From assembly GCF_048544455.1 (NCBI RefSeq), contig NC_133538.1:148230422-148294421 (forward strand): DNA of 64,000 nucleotides, written 5' to 3'. The DNA is from Silene latifolia (lineage: Eukaryota; Streptophyta; Magnoliopsida; Caryophyllales; Caryophyllaceae). Position numbers and translations under genes: made by a program. The number at the start of each line of letters is the position of its first letter. Positions within the stretch are counted from its first letter, which is position 1. The notes beneath the pieces are model-generated. The model saw only the letters and a program-made list of their open reading frames with translations. It had not been told where the DNA came from and ran no database searches. Shown here piece by piece: positions 22,995 to 33,815 of this stretch.

Positions 22995-24510
22995 ATGGAT
23001 GCCTTTGAATATCACATTAAGGAGTGGACGAATGAATTTTCAAATGTGGAGAAACACGACATGGGTGATTTCAACTTAGGATCCACCATAAATTTGAGGT
23101 TAGTGAAGGTAATTAGGCCCTTCTTGGATGCTTGTCTTGAATATTGGGACCCGAATTTTCATGTATTTGCCTTTTCGGGAGGTGAAATTTTTCCATTTCC
23201 GGAAGAAATTACTGCGGTTCGAGGATGGGATGCAGAAAGTGTTCCAGCTATACCCCCAGCTCTCAAGGATATAAGAATTAATTCAGGGATTTGCTGGGAT
23301 TGACCAAGGCTGAGGTAGACCGTCTTGTGACCTCAAAAGGTGTCCGCTTGTTTGAATTTGTCGATCGATTTATAAATAGGGAGGACCCAACTATCTCCTA
23401 TGCGGCGAGGCATATAGCTTATGGATTTTGCCTTCTTCATTGCTATGTCTTGTGAGGGCATGTGGACAAAGAGATGAGGGGTGACCCGCGATTCTTAGGA
23501 ATAGTGGAGTAAATAGAACTGCGCAGGAGCCCAGCTTGCTTAGTTCTAGGGGAGACCATTCTAGAATTGGACAACAGGAAGGCGAACCGCGAGCATCTTT
23601 ATCTTGGGAGCCCTATCATTTTGCAGGTAAGAACCTGACTTTTTGTCTTATTCGGCCGTTCTTTTTTTCGTCTGTTTTTTTTTTGTTTTTTTTTTCGTGA
23701 CCGGTTTTGACAAGACTCCCGTCCCCTTTTGCAGATCTGGCTGAAGGAAAGGCTGAGGTTGATCGAGCCCCCGTTTACATGACAGGATATCGCTCCCGAT
23801 CAATTGCGATGAGAACGAGGATATACATGGTGGACTTCACTCGAGCATGCAACTATTGGGAAAATAAATTGAAGAGTGAAGGTGGGCCCCTGATCAGGTG
23901 GATAGTCCCTTGGTGGCATCTTAGGTCAGTGACTGGAGTATCGTCCCTGGATCCGACACGGTCGATTCGCTTTCCCAGCATAGAATGCATGGTCCATACC
24001 TTTCCGGAGATATTGATGAGGCAAGTGGGCCTAAGACAGAAAATCCCTAAGCTAGACACTGTACCTTAAACTGCCTTGGCGCATACTTTGGAGTCTTGTC
24101 GAGAGTGGGCTATTCGTTGGGCCCAAAGGAATGTATGGTTCATACCCGTTCCGGTCGGCTCGTTGTGGGTATCTGACTCATATTTGCAGTGGAGGAAAGC
24201 TGGCACCCCCGAGGAGCGTGAAAAGCTAAGGAAGCAAGAGCCCGTAGACTATAAGATCCGTGAGGTGGCGAAGGAGAACCAAAAGTACTTAACTGAGGAG
24301 GAAGAAGAGGCCGGATATCGGATCATTCGTCCGTCAAAGTAACCAAAGAATGCTCCTGTCGAGAAGATGGTGGTGGATCGAAATGGGAAATCTAGACCGC
24401 GAGAACGGCCGTTAGTGATTAGGTCGGAAATAGCGCAAGAGCGTCCCACTCGTGGCCAAGACAAGGAATTTAACAAAGGCGACAAAGGCAAGGGGAAAAT
24501 GGAAGAATAG
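22995..24510 (+). pseudogene. Antisense ORF of element A (PMD/DUF7745-like), two exons
   Basis: The start MDAFEYHIKEW is chosen because it lies downstream of the TATA box and is in frame with FLDACLEYWDPNFHVFAFSG and IFPFPEEITAVRGW. The WDP..HVF pattern is typical of plant-mobile-domain-like (DUF7745-type) proteins. An intron at 23627-23734 has CAG|GTAAGA and TTTTGCAG borders with a strong T-tract. Exon 2 holds WLKERLRL, IRWIVPWWHLRSVTGV and RIIRPSK, and ends in a basic tail before TAG at 24508. Frameshifts near 23280 and 23775 and a few stops break it. Element B has a homologue at the same place. Such antisense ORFs are known from Tat-lineage elements; their function is unknown. Confidence 0.78.
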
Positions 24511-25062
24511 CCTTAGTCATTTTTATATAGTATTATCTATTATCATTTTGAGTTGTAATAAACGGCGGGGTTTTTAGAATCCTAGCCTACCATTTTAATT
24601 TTCAGCATTTTAAATTATATGTATTTGGCGTATTACTATTGCTTAAGGAATAATGAATAAAAGATTTATTAGTTAAGAAACTTTCACAAGTTTTCTTTAT
24701 TTATTCTTGTCGAATTTCAAATGCAACATGCAAATGTCCTTCTATTTACATTTTGAAATGACGGGTTGTATGCTGTAAAGGATTGCCTATGTATTCATTA
24801 GAAAAAATAAAATCAAACCCTGTGCGTAGTTTGAAGAAATGTAAAAGAATAAATGTTCGAATCAAGAGCTTGTAATGAACGTAGAAAATAAGCGTGTGCT
24901 TTACTTACTCTTAAGAAAATGAAATTCAATTTATTTGATGATATAAGGATGTCAAAATGTCAAAACGCAATAGCGAAATGTCATAAGCTTATTTTCTTAG
25001 CGGGCCAGGGGCCGGTTTATTTCGTGTCGCAAATGCGGCACGTGGGTCACGCGAGGCGCGTT
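24511..25062. other. Spacer between the 3' ends of the antisense ORF and integrase
   Basis: A/T-rich, no ORF. The convergent units end on either side, so this is expected to hold both 3' ends. No terminator signal can be named with confidence. Confidence 0.5.
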
Positions 25063-26268
25063 TTATCTTATTCTAAGGGTTGTACCATTCAAATGGTCTA
25101 GGTTAGTTGGGTTAGAGAACTCATTCCCGTCTAGGTATGTGATCTTACCCACACCCCCTGAAAGTATGGATTTGACAAAAAACTGACCTGCCCAATTGGG
25201 TTTAAATTTTCCCCGTGGATCGACAGGTAGAGGAGCTCTGACTGACTTGAGTACTAGATCTCCTTCCGTGATGTTTCTGGGTTTGACCCGCTTATTGAAG
25301 GCTCGTTTTATACGTGCTTGATATGTCTGCACAATATGTAATGCGTGTAACCTCCGTTTGTCTAAGAGGACGAGCTCCTCATACCTATCCCTATTCCATT
25401 CAGCTTCTGGAATTTGACTTTTGAGTAAAATGCATAGAGATGGGATCTCTAGCTCTACTGGTTGTACAACTTCCATGCCGTGTGTTAAATAGAAAGGAGT
25501 GGCCCCAGTGGGTGTCCTAACTGACGTGAGATATCCCCATAACGCAAAGGGTATTTTGCTAGGCCAATCGCGGTAATTGTCGATCATTTTCTTGAGAATT
25601 GTGACGATATTTTTGTTAGCTGCCTCTACCGCGCCATTAGTTTGAGGTTTATATAGCGAGGAATGGTGATGCTTGATCTTATATTTGGCTACCAACTGTG
25701 TAGTTTCGGCCTGAAAATGTGACCCGTTGTCACTGATGATTTCATGTGGGCAACCATATCGACAGATGATATTGGTTTGTATGAACTTGGCCACATGTTT
25801 GGCTGTAAGGCTAGTGTAAGATCCTGCCTCGACCCATTTGGTGAAATAGTCGATAGCTACTAAGATTAAACAGTGACCTCATGTCCCAGCTGGGGTGATT
25901 TTCTCGATGATGTCTATTCCCCAAGCAGAAAATGGCAAAGGAGATGTCATGGTATATAACATTGAGAGAGGAACATGTTGTATATTCCCGAAGATCTGGC
26001 AATTGTGGCAATGCCTGACATATTTGATGCAATCTGATTCCATTGTCGTCCAGTAGTACCCTAGACGCGTAATCTTTTTTGCCATGATAGGTCCACTCAT
26101 GTGAGGACCGCACTCTCCATCGCGAACTTCTTCCATTACTTTTTGTGCCTGTGAATGATCAAGGAAACGGAAGAGGATAACAAGTGGTGTTCTTTTGTAC
26201 AATTCTCCCTGCATGAGCAGGTATTGAGAGGCAAGTAAGCGTAAAGTGCATTGTTCCCTCTTATGCAT
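25063..26268 (-). pseudogene. Element A integrase
   Basis: One frame throughout with a single TGA near 25877. The zinc-finger region is ECGPHMSGPIMAKKITRLGY then KYVRHCHNCQIF. The first His of HHCC is Arg in this copy (EVRDGEC; element B has EVHDGEC). The catalytic Asp, Asp and Glu are visible in SAWGIDIIEKI, HEIISDNGSHFQ and TNGAVEAANKNI. The C-terminal block has RVKPRNITEGDLVLKSVRAP and FKPNWAGQFFVKSI. No chromodomain, as usual in Tat elements. Confidence 0.92.
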
Positions 26269-26554
26269 ATCTGGTGGATATGTACCATGGAGTTTGAAAT
26301 TGAGAATGGCCTGGAACCAAGGTTCCTCTTGGTTTTCCTCCTTTCATGTACATAGGCTGGCTCTGACCGCCGTTCGATGCACAAAGGCATTTCAACCATG
26401 TTGTCTGGCATATTAATCAAGGATGCAAGTTTTGCAAGAGCGTCTTCAAACTGATTTTCTTCACGAGGTAGGTGTAGATAAGTAACCTGATCGAAAACTA
26501 AGCAATCTGATCTATCCTAGCCTGATAGGGTGTTAGACTTTCGCTTCGGATTTT

Positions 26555-26810
26555 CTAGGATCCAGTGATTTGGTTAATGATTAAAGACGATCCTCCATTA
26601 ACTCGAAGGTTCTTGATGCCTAAACTTACTGCTGCTTGTAGACCAATGACACAACCTTCATACTCTGCTGCATTATTTGTCACCTCGAAGTCGAGCTTGA
26701 CAGAAAGTTGTGTATGCTCGCCTTCAGAAGAAATGAGAAACACTTCTATTCCAAATCCTCTCAAATTGGATGCCCCATCAAAGCAAAGATCCTAAAAGTC
26801 CGTACTGGTT
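26555..26810 (-). pseudogene. Element A second RNase H (Tat-type)
   Basis: This additional RNase H marks the Tat lineage. The start CFDGASNLRGFGIEVFLIS carries the first Asp, and VTNNAAEYEGCVIGLQAAV carries the Glu. The third catalytic site reads VNGGSSLIINQ, where element B has RGDLSLVINQ and element C has YSDSLLVVNH, so the Asp is replaced by Gly. Two in-frame stops lie just upstream of the domain. Confidence 0.85.
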
Positions 26811-27277
26811 TATAAAATATTCTCATCTGAAAACAACCACATGTTTATTGCTTGCGTATCATTGATAGGATTATCTGCGAAGAATTCAGCCACGGCACGT
26901 CCCTTTATAACTTTCAAAGGTACGTATTTGTGATCGAACTCTGAGAGCATTAAGGTCCATCTTTCTAAGCGTCCATTGAGGACGGGTTTCTCGAAGAGGT
27001 ATTTGACGGGATCCATTTTAGAATACACTTTGATCGAGTAGCTAAGCATGTAATGGCATAGCTTCTTTGTTGCCAACACAAGAGCGAGATATGTCTTCTC
27101 GAGAGGTGTATACTTACTCTCGTACTCTAAGAACTTCTTAATAAGGTAGTAGATAACTCTTTCTTCTTTCCCAACGGTCTGTGCGAGCATAGCCCCCTTG
27201 GATGTTTCGGTGACTGTGAGATATAAACTAAGTGGTTGATCTTGTTGAGGATGTATTAGCACTGGTGGTTTGGCCAA
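26810..27277 (-). pseudogene. Element A RNase H (RT-linked)
   Basis: Contains LYLTVTETSKGAMLAQTVGK, KYTPLEKTYLALVLATKKL and HYMLSYSIKVYSKMDPVKYL. It is in the same frame as RT, separated only by one TAG near 27320. The first catalytic Asp of this domain is replaced in this lineage (YLTVTET instead of YxDAS), which is usual where a second RNase H is present. Confidence 0.88.
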
Positions 27278-27319
27278 TATCTCCTTTATCCTGTCAAACG
27301 CCTTTTGACAGTCATCGTC

Positions 27320-28414
27320 CTATATGGTATGGTCCGTTTTCTTAAGCTTTTTGAAGATAGGTTCGCAAATCATAGTGAGTTTTGATATGAACCGACTTAT
27401 GTACTGCACTTTGCCCAGGAATCCTCTAACCTCCTTTTCTGTTTGAGGTTGTGGCATCTCGATTAAGGCTTTGATCTTGGATGGATCAATTTCTATCCCC
27501 CTCTGGCTGACAACGTATCCCAGAAGCTTGCCTGACATTACTCCGAATGCACATTTCTGAGGATTGAGCCTCATGTTATACTTGCGCAATATGAGGAAGA
27601 ACTTGCGAAGGTTAGCGATGTGCCCTTTCATATCCTTGGATTTGATGAAAATATCGTCTACATACACCTCCACCTCTTTATGCATCATGTCATGTAGTAA
27701 AGTAGTCGCAGTGCGTTGGTATGTAGCCCCACCATTGATTAGCCCAAATGGCATAACAGTATAGCAGTATGTGCCCCATTGAGTGACGAAAGTTGTGCAT
27801 ATCTTCTATGGCCATTTTGATTTGGTTATCCCCTACATATCCGTCCATGAAGGATAACAATGCGTGATCTGTTGTATTATCTACCAATATATCGATGTGT
27901 GGTAGAAGGAAGTCGTCTTTAGGACTCACTTTGTTCAAGTCTCTGAAATCCACACAAACCCGGATTCACCCATTCTTTTTGGGTATGGGGACTATATTAG
28001 CCACCCAGTCCGAATACTCGGAAACTTTGATGAATTCGGCTTTGAATTTCTTATCGACTTCTTCTTTAATCTTAAGAGCCCACTCTGTCCTCATCCGGCG
28101 AAGCATCTGTTTCATAGGTTTGAAACCTGGCTTAATTAGAATACGATGCTATGTGATATCCCTGTCGATCCCTGGCATGTCCTTGTAAGCCCAAGCGAAG
28201 ACGCCTTTGAACTCGTGTAGGATGTCAATGAAATTGGCGCTTTCAGTTGGGTCTAGAGTCGTCCCTATCCTAAGTTCTTGGGGTTCTAGTTTCGTTCCTA
28301 TGTTGATAGGTTCGGTGTTATCTATAATTGGTGCCCCTTCCCCCTCTTCTAGTATTTCCTTAATTCGAGTGAGTCTGGGTCAGGATCATCCTCATTATCA
28401 TCGTAAATAGAATT
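27320..28414 (-). pseudogene. Element A reverse transcriptase
   Basis: The N-terminal part is scattered over frames from about 28400 (block ending AYKDMPGIDRDIT) and includes RVCVDFRDLNKVSPKDDFLL. The active site YVDDIFIKSKD lies in 27320-27754, with MPFGLINGGATYQRTATTLL before it and NPQKCAFGV, LLGYVVSQRGIEIDPSKI and GFLGKVQYISRFISKL after. A frame change occurs near 27750. Confidence 0.92.
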
Positions 28415-29394
28415 TCATTCAGAATAACACAAAGGGTAAGCAGAATCATATTTATTCATATTAAAGTTTGAAAACAGCTGAAACAAAGAAGCCATCTGCG
28501 CGGTAGTCAGTGGCGGCAAAGGGACAGTTGCTGGGACATTTCCCAAGCTACTGTTACTAGGCGATACTATGCTAGGAGAAACAAAAGGGTAGGGAGTGAC
28601 AACAGGAGGAGGCCCTCTAGCGACTTCTCTAGACTTAGGTTCCGACTCTAACTCTGATTCCGACTCTGACTCGAATTCATCGTCTTCGGGTTCTCCTTTG
28701 AACATCTCTCCTTCTCCAGTAGTGACCTTTAAGAGCTTTCCTTGATTGTTGGTCCACTTGATCGACTTTCTCCATCCTTTATACTAATTTGAGCGGGTGT
28801 CAGTGATCAGTGTTGTAGGATTGAAATGGTCGTCTTGAAGTATCATGGTAATGATCTCGTCCGTAATATTTTCTGCAGTTTTTATCAAAGAATGATCCCA
28901 GAGGTAGACATCTTCAACGTTATCTACCCAAACTCCATTGATCTCCTCCTCGATTGGAGAGATAAGGTGTGAGAAATCCAAGTCTGATCCCTCATCGGTG
29001 ATCATCAGAATTCCAAGAGGATTCTGAGTATTGTTAGACTTGCTTGCGGGAGGTATAGGCAAACGCCCATCTTCAATCATATCCTGAATGACATGTTTCA
29101 ATTTGAAACAATTGTCTGTATCATGCCCTTTGTCTCTATGGTACTCGCAGTAGGCATTCTCATCAAGAACTTAGACTTCATCTCTGGGTCAGGTGTAAGA
29201 CCGATAGGCTGGAGTTTCCCTTGTTTCATCAGTCTTTTTAGAGCTTTGGAGTACGAGTCGACAACGTTAGTGAATTTTCTCTGTGGGTTATTCTTCTTAG
29301 ATGATTCGGGAAGGTTGACCTCGTCGGTCTTGCTAGTGGAGCCATAAGAACGACTCGTTGTGCCTTGATATCCGCGACCCATCATTTTGGACAA
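28415..29394 (-). pseudogene. Element A gag nucleocapsid and acidic spacer; no protease visible
   Basis: The knuckle CEYHRDKGHDTDNC is read in a frame shifted against 29098-29394 and leads into FKLKHVIQDMIEDGRLPIPP. Then come LDFSHLISPIEEEINGVWV, one TAA at 28784, an acidic run (FESESESELESEPKS) and a Pro/Ser-rich linker ending PPLTTAQMASLFQLFSNFNM. In other Tat elements the protease lies here with a D(T/S/G)G motif; none is found in any frame. The same spacer end is present in element B. Confidence 0.75.
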
Positions 29395-29415
29395 GAGTCC
29401 TTTACAGATGTCATC

Positions 29416-30305
29416 TTAAATTCTTGTTCCTAGCACAGTTAAGTCTTTCAAAGACTTTATGTTCTGGTACCTTAGATGGTTCGCATAGATTGGCCTTAAA
29501 TTGTCTACGAACTTTTCAACAAGAGTAACTTCATCTGGACGCTCGACGAGTTGTGTGCTAGTCTTTCTCCACTTATTTAGGAAGTCGGTGAAACCTTCTT
29601 TCTTATTTTGGGTAAGAACCTCTAGAGTGCGCATATTGACTTGAATTTCAGCATTATCTGCGTACTGTTTGGTGAACTCAATTGCAGCATCGTCCCAAGT
29701 AGCAATTTTTTTGTGATCCAAAGAGTAGAACCATTGCTTAGGAATAGTATCGAGAGATGAAGGGATAAGAACATCTCTAGCTTAATGCCTTTGATAGACA
29801 TATAATCTTTGAAGGCACGAATATAGTTCAAAGGGTTTTCGTGCCCCTTAAACTTCAGGATATCAGTCATGTTGAAGTTAGTTGCCAGTTGAGCATTTAC
29901 TGCCTCATATTTGAGACTGTTTTCTCTATAGATGTCATCTCCCTTGAGGTAAATTAGTTGATCCTCCAAATACTGGAGTCGCTTTTCAGCTTCAGTAGGA
30001 CCTGGTGGAAGATTGACTTCTGGTTGTCAAACAAAGGGAGGAAGACTATCGGGTACGAGAATGTCGGGACTGGGATCCTCTGTAGAAGGAAGTCTAGCTT
30101 CTACAGCGACAATACGGCCCTCGATGGCATTGAGACAAGCATAGGCTTGGTTTTGGATTGCCTAGAGAGAAAGGAGTGCAGCTAGGATTTGATCATTACC
30201 ATCTACGGGCTGTTGGGGTTCACCATTAACGCTTGCTTGACTAGTTCCCACCACTTTGGACTGAGAATAAGAGATCGACGCCGAATCAAAACATGATTGA
30301 CCATT
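29416..30305 (-). pseudogene. Element A gag capsid
   Basis: The N-terminal region (30305 to about 29950) has ALEARLPST-like and NLPPGPTEAEKRLQYLEDQL stretches with two in-frame stops. The capsid core includes FNMTDILKFKGHENPLNYIR and AFKDYMSIKGIKLEM. After a frameshift near 29740 follow DHKKIATWDDAAIEFTKQYA, EGFTDFLNKWRKTSTQLVER and VEKFVDNLRPIYANHL. These are retrotrans_gag features. A single TAA at 29416 separates this from the downstream part in the same frame. Confidence 0.85.
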
Positions 30306-31015
30306 CACTTACTCAAAGAAAGACTTGACTCATGAGGTGGGTGTGTGCCACTGTGTCAAGTGGGATTTGAAAATGACAAATTTTGAAATGTTTGTCCTAG
30401 ACAACTGTAGTGTAGTTGTAGGAGTGCTGACTCGAAGTGGGTTTTGAAATGGGTTTTAGGCCCGAAGTTTGACTGGACATTTGGATAGAGTTTCGTCTTA
30501 TTCTGCGCTATTTTAGGCCATTTTCGAAAATATTTACATTTTGAAATGGATTTTATTTTACAAAATTTCATCATGGTTTCGTTTTCAAATGGTGATCACG
30601 TATATGATACAAACATACATATGGGCATTATAATGGTATGCTGAGTGCATTTAAAGGGTTTTGGCTTAAATGGGGGGTTTCCATACCAAGCAATCAAACC
30701 CTGGTCTGTGGAGAGGTCTGTGCCAAACATGAGTAAGGTCGGTTCCTAGTCCATTTCCTCGAGTAGTGAAAGCTCTCGATACAAACATGAGTATGTACCG
30801 CAATATGGTTGACGTCAATCGCTATCCATCTTTAGGACCAAATAGGAATTCGGACCGTCCGGATGGGACGATTTGTCGAATGGGTTGGTTTAGGGCCTAG
30901 GAAGACCAAATGAAATGACCTAAGAAGGTCGAGTAATGAAAACCGACAACTGTCTCGTATAAACTATTCCCTAAACTTGTTGAAGTTTCACCCTGGGTAA
31001 CACGTAAGTGTATCA
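30306..31015 (-). other. Element A 5' leader
   Basis: About 700 bp between PBS and gag with no convincing ORF. Confidence 0.7.
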
Positions 31016-31033
31016 TCCCCAGCGGAGTTGCCA
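31016..31033 (-). promoter_or_regulatory. Element A primer binding site (tRNA-Arg type)
   Basis: Minus-strand TGGCAACTCCGCTGGGGA lies three bases after the 5' LTR. It matches the tRNA-Arg-type PBS known from Ogre elements (TGGCGACTCCGCTGGGGA) with one difference. Confidence 0.88.
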
Positions 31034-31036
31034 TAC

Positions 31037-33464
31037 TGTGGACATGGGCCACCCGCGCCGCGCGAACCTGCACGTTGGTTTCGAGGCGGCGGCATTTCTC
31101 CCACGGAACCTTGGTTTGCCAAAGCACATCATGGGCCGTTACCGATTGGTGAGGCTTTGAAACCAGTGAAAGGTTGAATAAGCCTGCATTTGTGGAGTCG
31201 CCACCAATTTATTGTGGAAAAATTGGAAACCGTTCGAATACCTCGTGCCATATCAAGACACAAAGTAAGGACATGAACACTAAAAACTCGTTACCCTTAG
31301 CATTCTATGTCTAGAATGACTCTCGAGATGCCAATGGACACGGATGTCCAGAGATAACTGGAGTAAGGGGTAAGGGTACGTATTAGGAAGCTCTTTAATT
31401 CGAACTCCTAATCTCGCCCGCCTCTATAGCGGCCTCTACTAATGATTAGGGAAATTGTTTATATTTGATATGTCTTCGATGTAATGCATCCAATGCAACA
31501 AATATAGATTAGTGCTAGCATGTGAAATTAGAGTATGTCGGTTAACCCGTGTTTTAGCAAACAATCAGGGGTCGGAGTTGGAAGTTAGATTCAATTCATG
31601 TGAATGCCATACAATTAAATCATACATAAAAATAATTACGATAAATGATCTACAATAATCAAAATTAACGATAAATGAATTACAATAATCAAAATTACAA
31701 AGTACAAGATTTATCTGATCTACGTCAAAAGCACGCTCGAAGACGGGATTTCGAAGAAGAAAATAAAAGGAAAAATAAAATTGGAATTAAAATACGAAAA
31801 TACGTCAAAGCGGGAAAGAGTTTAGGGACATAGACCAACCTAGAATAGGCGCAGCATCTGCTTCATCCTCTAGAAGAGGCGCAGCAATCCCTCCGTCTGT
31901 TCTAGAGCTGGGCTCTATCTGTGAAGTCAGAACCGCAACATCGTTATCGTTCATTGGTAGATTTAGGATCGATTATTGATATTGGACATGAACTGAAGTG
32001 TTTTAAGCTATTATATGCATCTGGGCAAGTCATAAAATGAATTAGAAACGAGAAATTACAGCGGTTTACATGATAACGATGAACTCGTGTCGGAAATACA
32101 AAAGAACAAATTTTAGGTTAAGAATGGATTTAGACAAACAAAAACTCGAAAGAAAACTTATGTATCAAGTTAGGATTCCAGAACCTCGACATGAACAAGC
32201 CGAATCCCGAAGAATAAATTTTGAATTAAAATGGCGAAAACCCGCAAGTATTGAATTACTCGGGATTAAGGACAAATTAAGCATTGCAATTTAAAAAGGA
32301 TTGTTAAAACCTGATTTATATTCTGACACAACAAAGAAAACAAAGAAAAATGAAAGAAATAAGAAAAATAGAAAATTGTAGAAGGTCGAGGAAGAAGAAG
32401 AAGAGCAGGAGCAGCAGCAGCCTCTGGAAGAGGCACAGCAAGTGCTGCGACCCTTCGAAGAGGCGCAACTACTGCTTTGTTTCTTCTCGACGTCTAAACT
32501 CTACTGTTTTGTAAAAACGGTTTTAAAAGATTGATTTTAAGTTAGTTTTTGAACGTGCTCCTGATATAAACCTTACATTGATGATACAAAATAAAAAGTA
32601 CAATAAACAAAATGGCCTTTACACCATCAGACTTACATGATTGACAAAACGAGATTGGCTAAAGTTATCGTTTTAGTGATTGCTCGACTCGAATATGTGT
32701 GGAAAGTGCCCTCGTTAGAAGATTTAGGTGAACTGATGAGGTTGATTAAACGTGGAGTTGGTCAAATTGGTCGGTCTATGCAACGTGACTGGGACTCAGA
32801 AGGATCTCAGCTTACATGGTCGATTGATCAAGCACGTAGGCATCGAAAGCAATAGCGTGGTCTAGAATGCAAAGAGAGAAAAGAAGGGTGGACACTCGCG
32901 TGAAAAATATGGAGGCCGAAGGCCTCTATTTATACTAAACATATGGAGGAGTTTAGGAATGACACGGATTTGGAAACAAATCACGGAAATATTTTGAAAA
33001 ACTATGAAAAGAGGGCTGGAGAAAAGGCACAACACCTGCTGCGTCCTTTCTCCAGAGGTTTCCTCCTCAGCAAGAAAGATTTCCGTATTTTTTATGGAAT
33101 TTCGGTAGATATACACTTCTTTATTCCGTGAAACACAATATACGGAAGATATTTCCTTAAAATATTTAAATTAATTAGGAATAACTATCCAGAGAATCCT
33201 AGAATATTCCGGAATATTTCGACTCGGCATTTAAACGGTTTTTAGAAAAATGAAGCGGTTTTTGACCCGGACTCCAAATGAACTCTAATTACTGTCAAAA
33301 CGACCGTATCGGCCCGTAGATAACGACCAAGGGGTTGACTCAAGTGTTTGATCTATCATTTGTCGATGAATTTATGAACTGTCATAAAATCATTTCGCGT
33401 ATCAAACATGCGGCCTAGTAATCACTGGTTAGTTGGCGGGAGGTGTAAAAATGAGGTATCTACA
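31037..33464 (-). repeat. Element A 5' LTR
   Basis: 2428 bp. The minus-strand TATA box (TATAAATAG) lies at 32926-32934. Palindromic motif pairs lie at about 31843-31915, 32405-32490 and 33018-33058. A tandem duplication of about 32 bp (ACGATAAATGA..ACAATAATC) near 31635-31700 is absent from the 3' LTR. Confidence 0.92.
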
Positions 33465-33469
33465 GTAGT

Positions 33470-33502
33470 CCTACCAGATTACCCATCGCAACAGGTTATC
33501 CA
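33470..33502 (-). mobile_element. Old gypsy solo LTR, fragment 2 of 3
   Basis: 33 bp between element A and the Cassandra LTR. CCAGATTACCCATCGCAACAG matches the Tekay LTR at about 10500. It ends in the ATCCA duplication of Cassandra. Confidence 0.85.
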
Positions 33503-33810
33503 TGTAACACCCCATCCCAAACCGAGTCGGGAGCGGTTATTTATGATAGCTCATCAGGCTGTGTACATGGCCCACAAATCAACACGGGTACTTTATAGCA
33601 CATTTTGTCCTCACCCATGCGTATCCCAGGAACCTTCCTAGGAGGTCACCTATCCTAAGACTACTCCCAGCCAAGCACGCTTAACTGTGGAATTCTTTTG
33701 CATAGATGACCATAATAGAAAGTGCACTTTATTGATATGAGTAGTACATTCGATCAATTCCGGATTTTAAGCCTATCACTGGACCTCTTCAATTAACGTG
33801 GGGTGTTACA
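33503..33810 (-). mobile_element. Cassandra-type TRIM solo LTR carrying 5S rRNA-derived sequence
   Basis: 308 bp, from TGTAACACCCCA to TGGGGTGTTACA, with an exact duplication ATCCA (33498-33502 and 33811-33815). The minus strand contains a clear 5S rRNA-like segment (33631-33690). Cassandra elements are small non-autonomous LTR elements whose LTRs hold a 5S-like Pol III promoter. Size, ends and 5S content all fit. Only one LTR is present. Confidence 0.9.
33631..33690 (-). ncRNA. 5S rRNA-like Pol III promoter segment in Cassandra
   Basis: The minus strand reads CAGTTAAGCGTGCTTGG, identical to the box A region of plant 5S rRNA. It is followed by an intermediate-element-like GAGTAGTCTTAGGAT and a box C-like AGGTGACCTCCTAGGAAG. 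The 5' third of 5S is not recognisable. This is not a genuine 5S gene. Confidence 0.88.
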
Positions 33811-33815
33811 ATCCA

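Larger units (their letters stand above)
6855..33464 (-). mobile_element. Element A: complete Ogre/Tat-type Ty3/gypsy retrotransposon, about 26.6 kb with a nested insertion
   Basis: LTRs lie at 6855-9313 and 31037-33464 and the duplication GTAGT is exact (6850-6854 and 33465-33469). Minus-strand order from the right: 5' LTR, a PBS matching the 3' end of tRNA-Arg as in Ogre, leader, gag, acidic spacer, RT, RNase H, second RNase H, integrase, then antisense genes on the plus strand, minisatellite, polypurine tract and 3' LTR. Two RNase H domains and large size support the Tat/Ogre lineage. Without the nested Tekay element (10036-18396) it is about 18.2 kb. Gag-pol has many stops, so it is not autonomous now. 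Confidence 0.93.

Noticed and set aside
33631..33690. Genuine 5S rRNA gene
   Set aside because: Only the box A to box C part is similar, it is diverged, and it lies within a TG-CA element with a target-site duplication.
33503..33810. DNA transposon with 12-bp inverted ends
   Set aside because: TG-CA ends, 5-bp duplication and the 5S segment fit a Cassandra LTR better.
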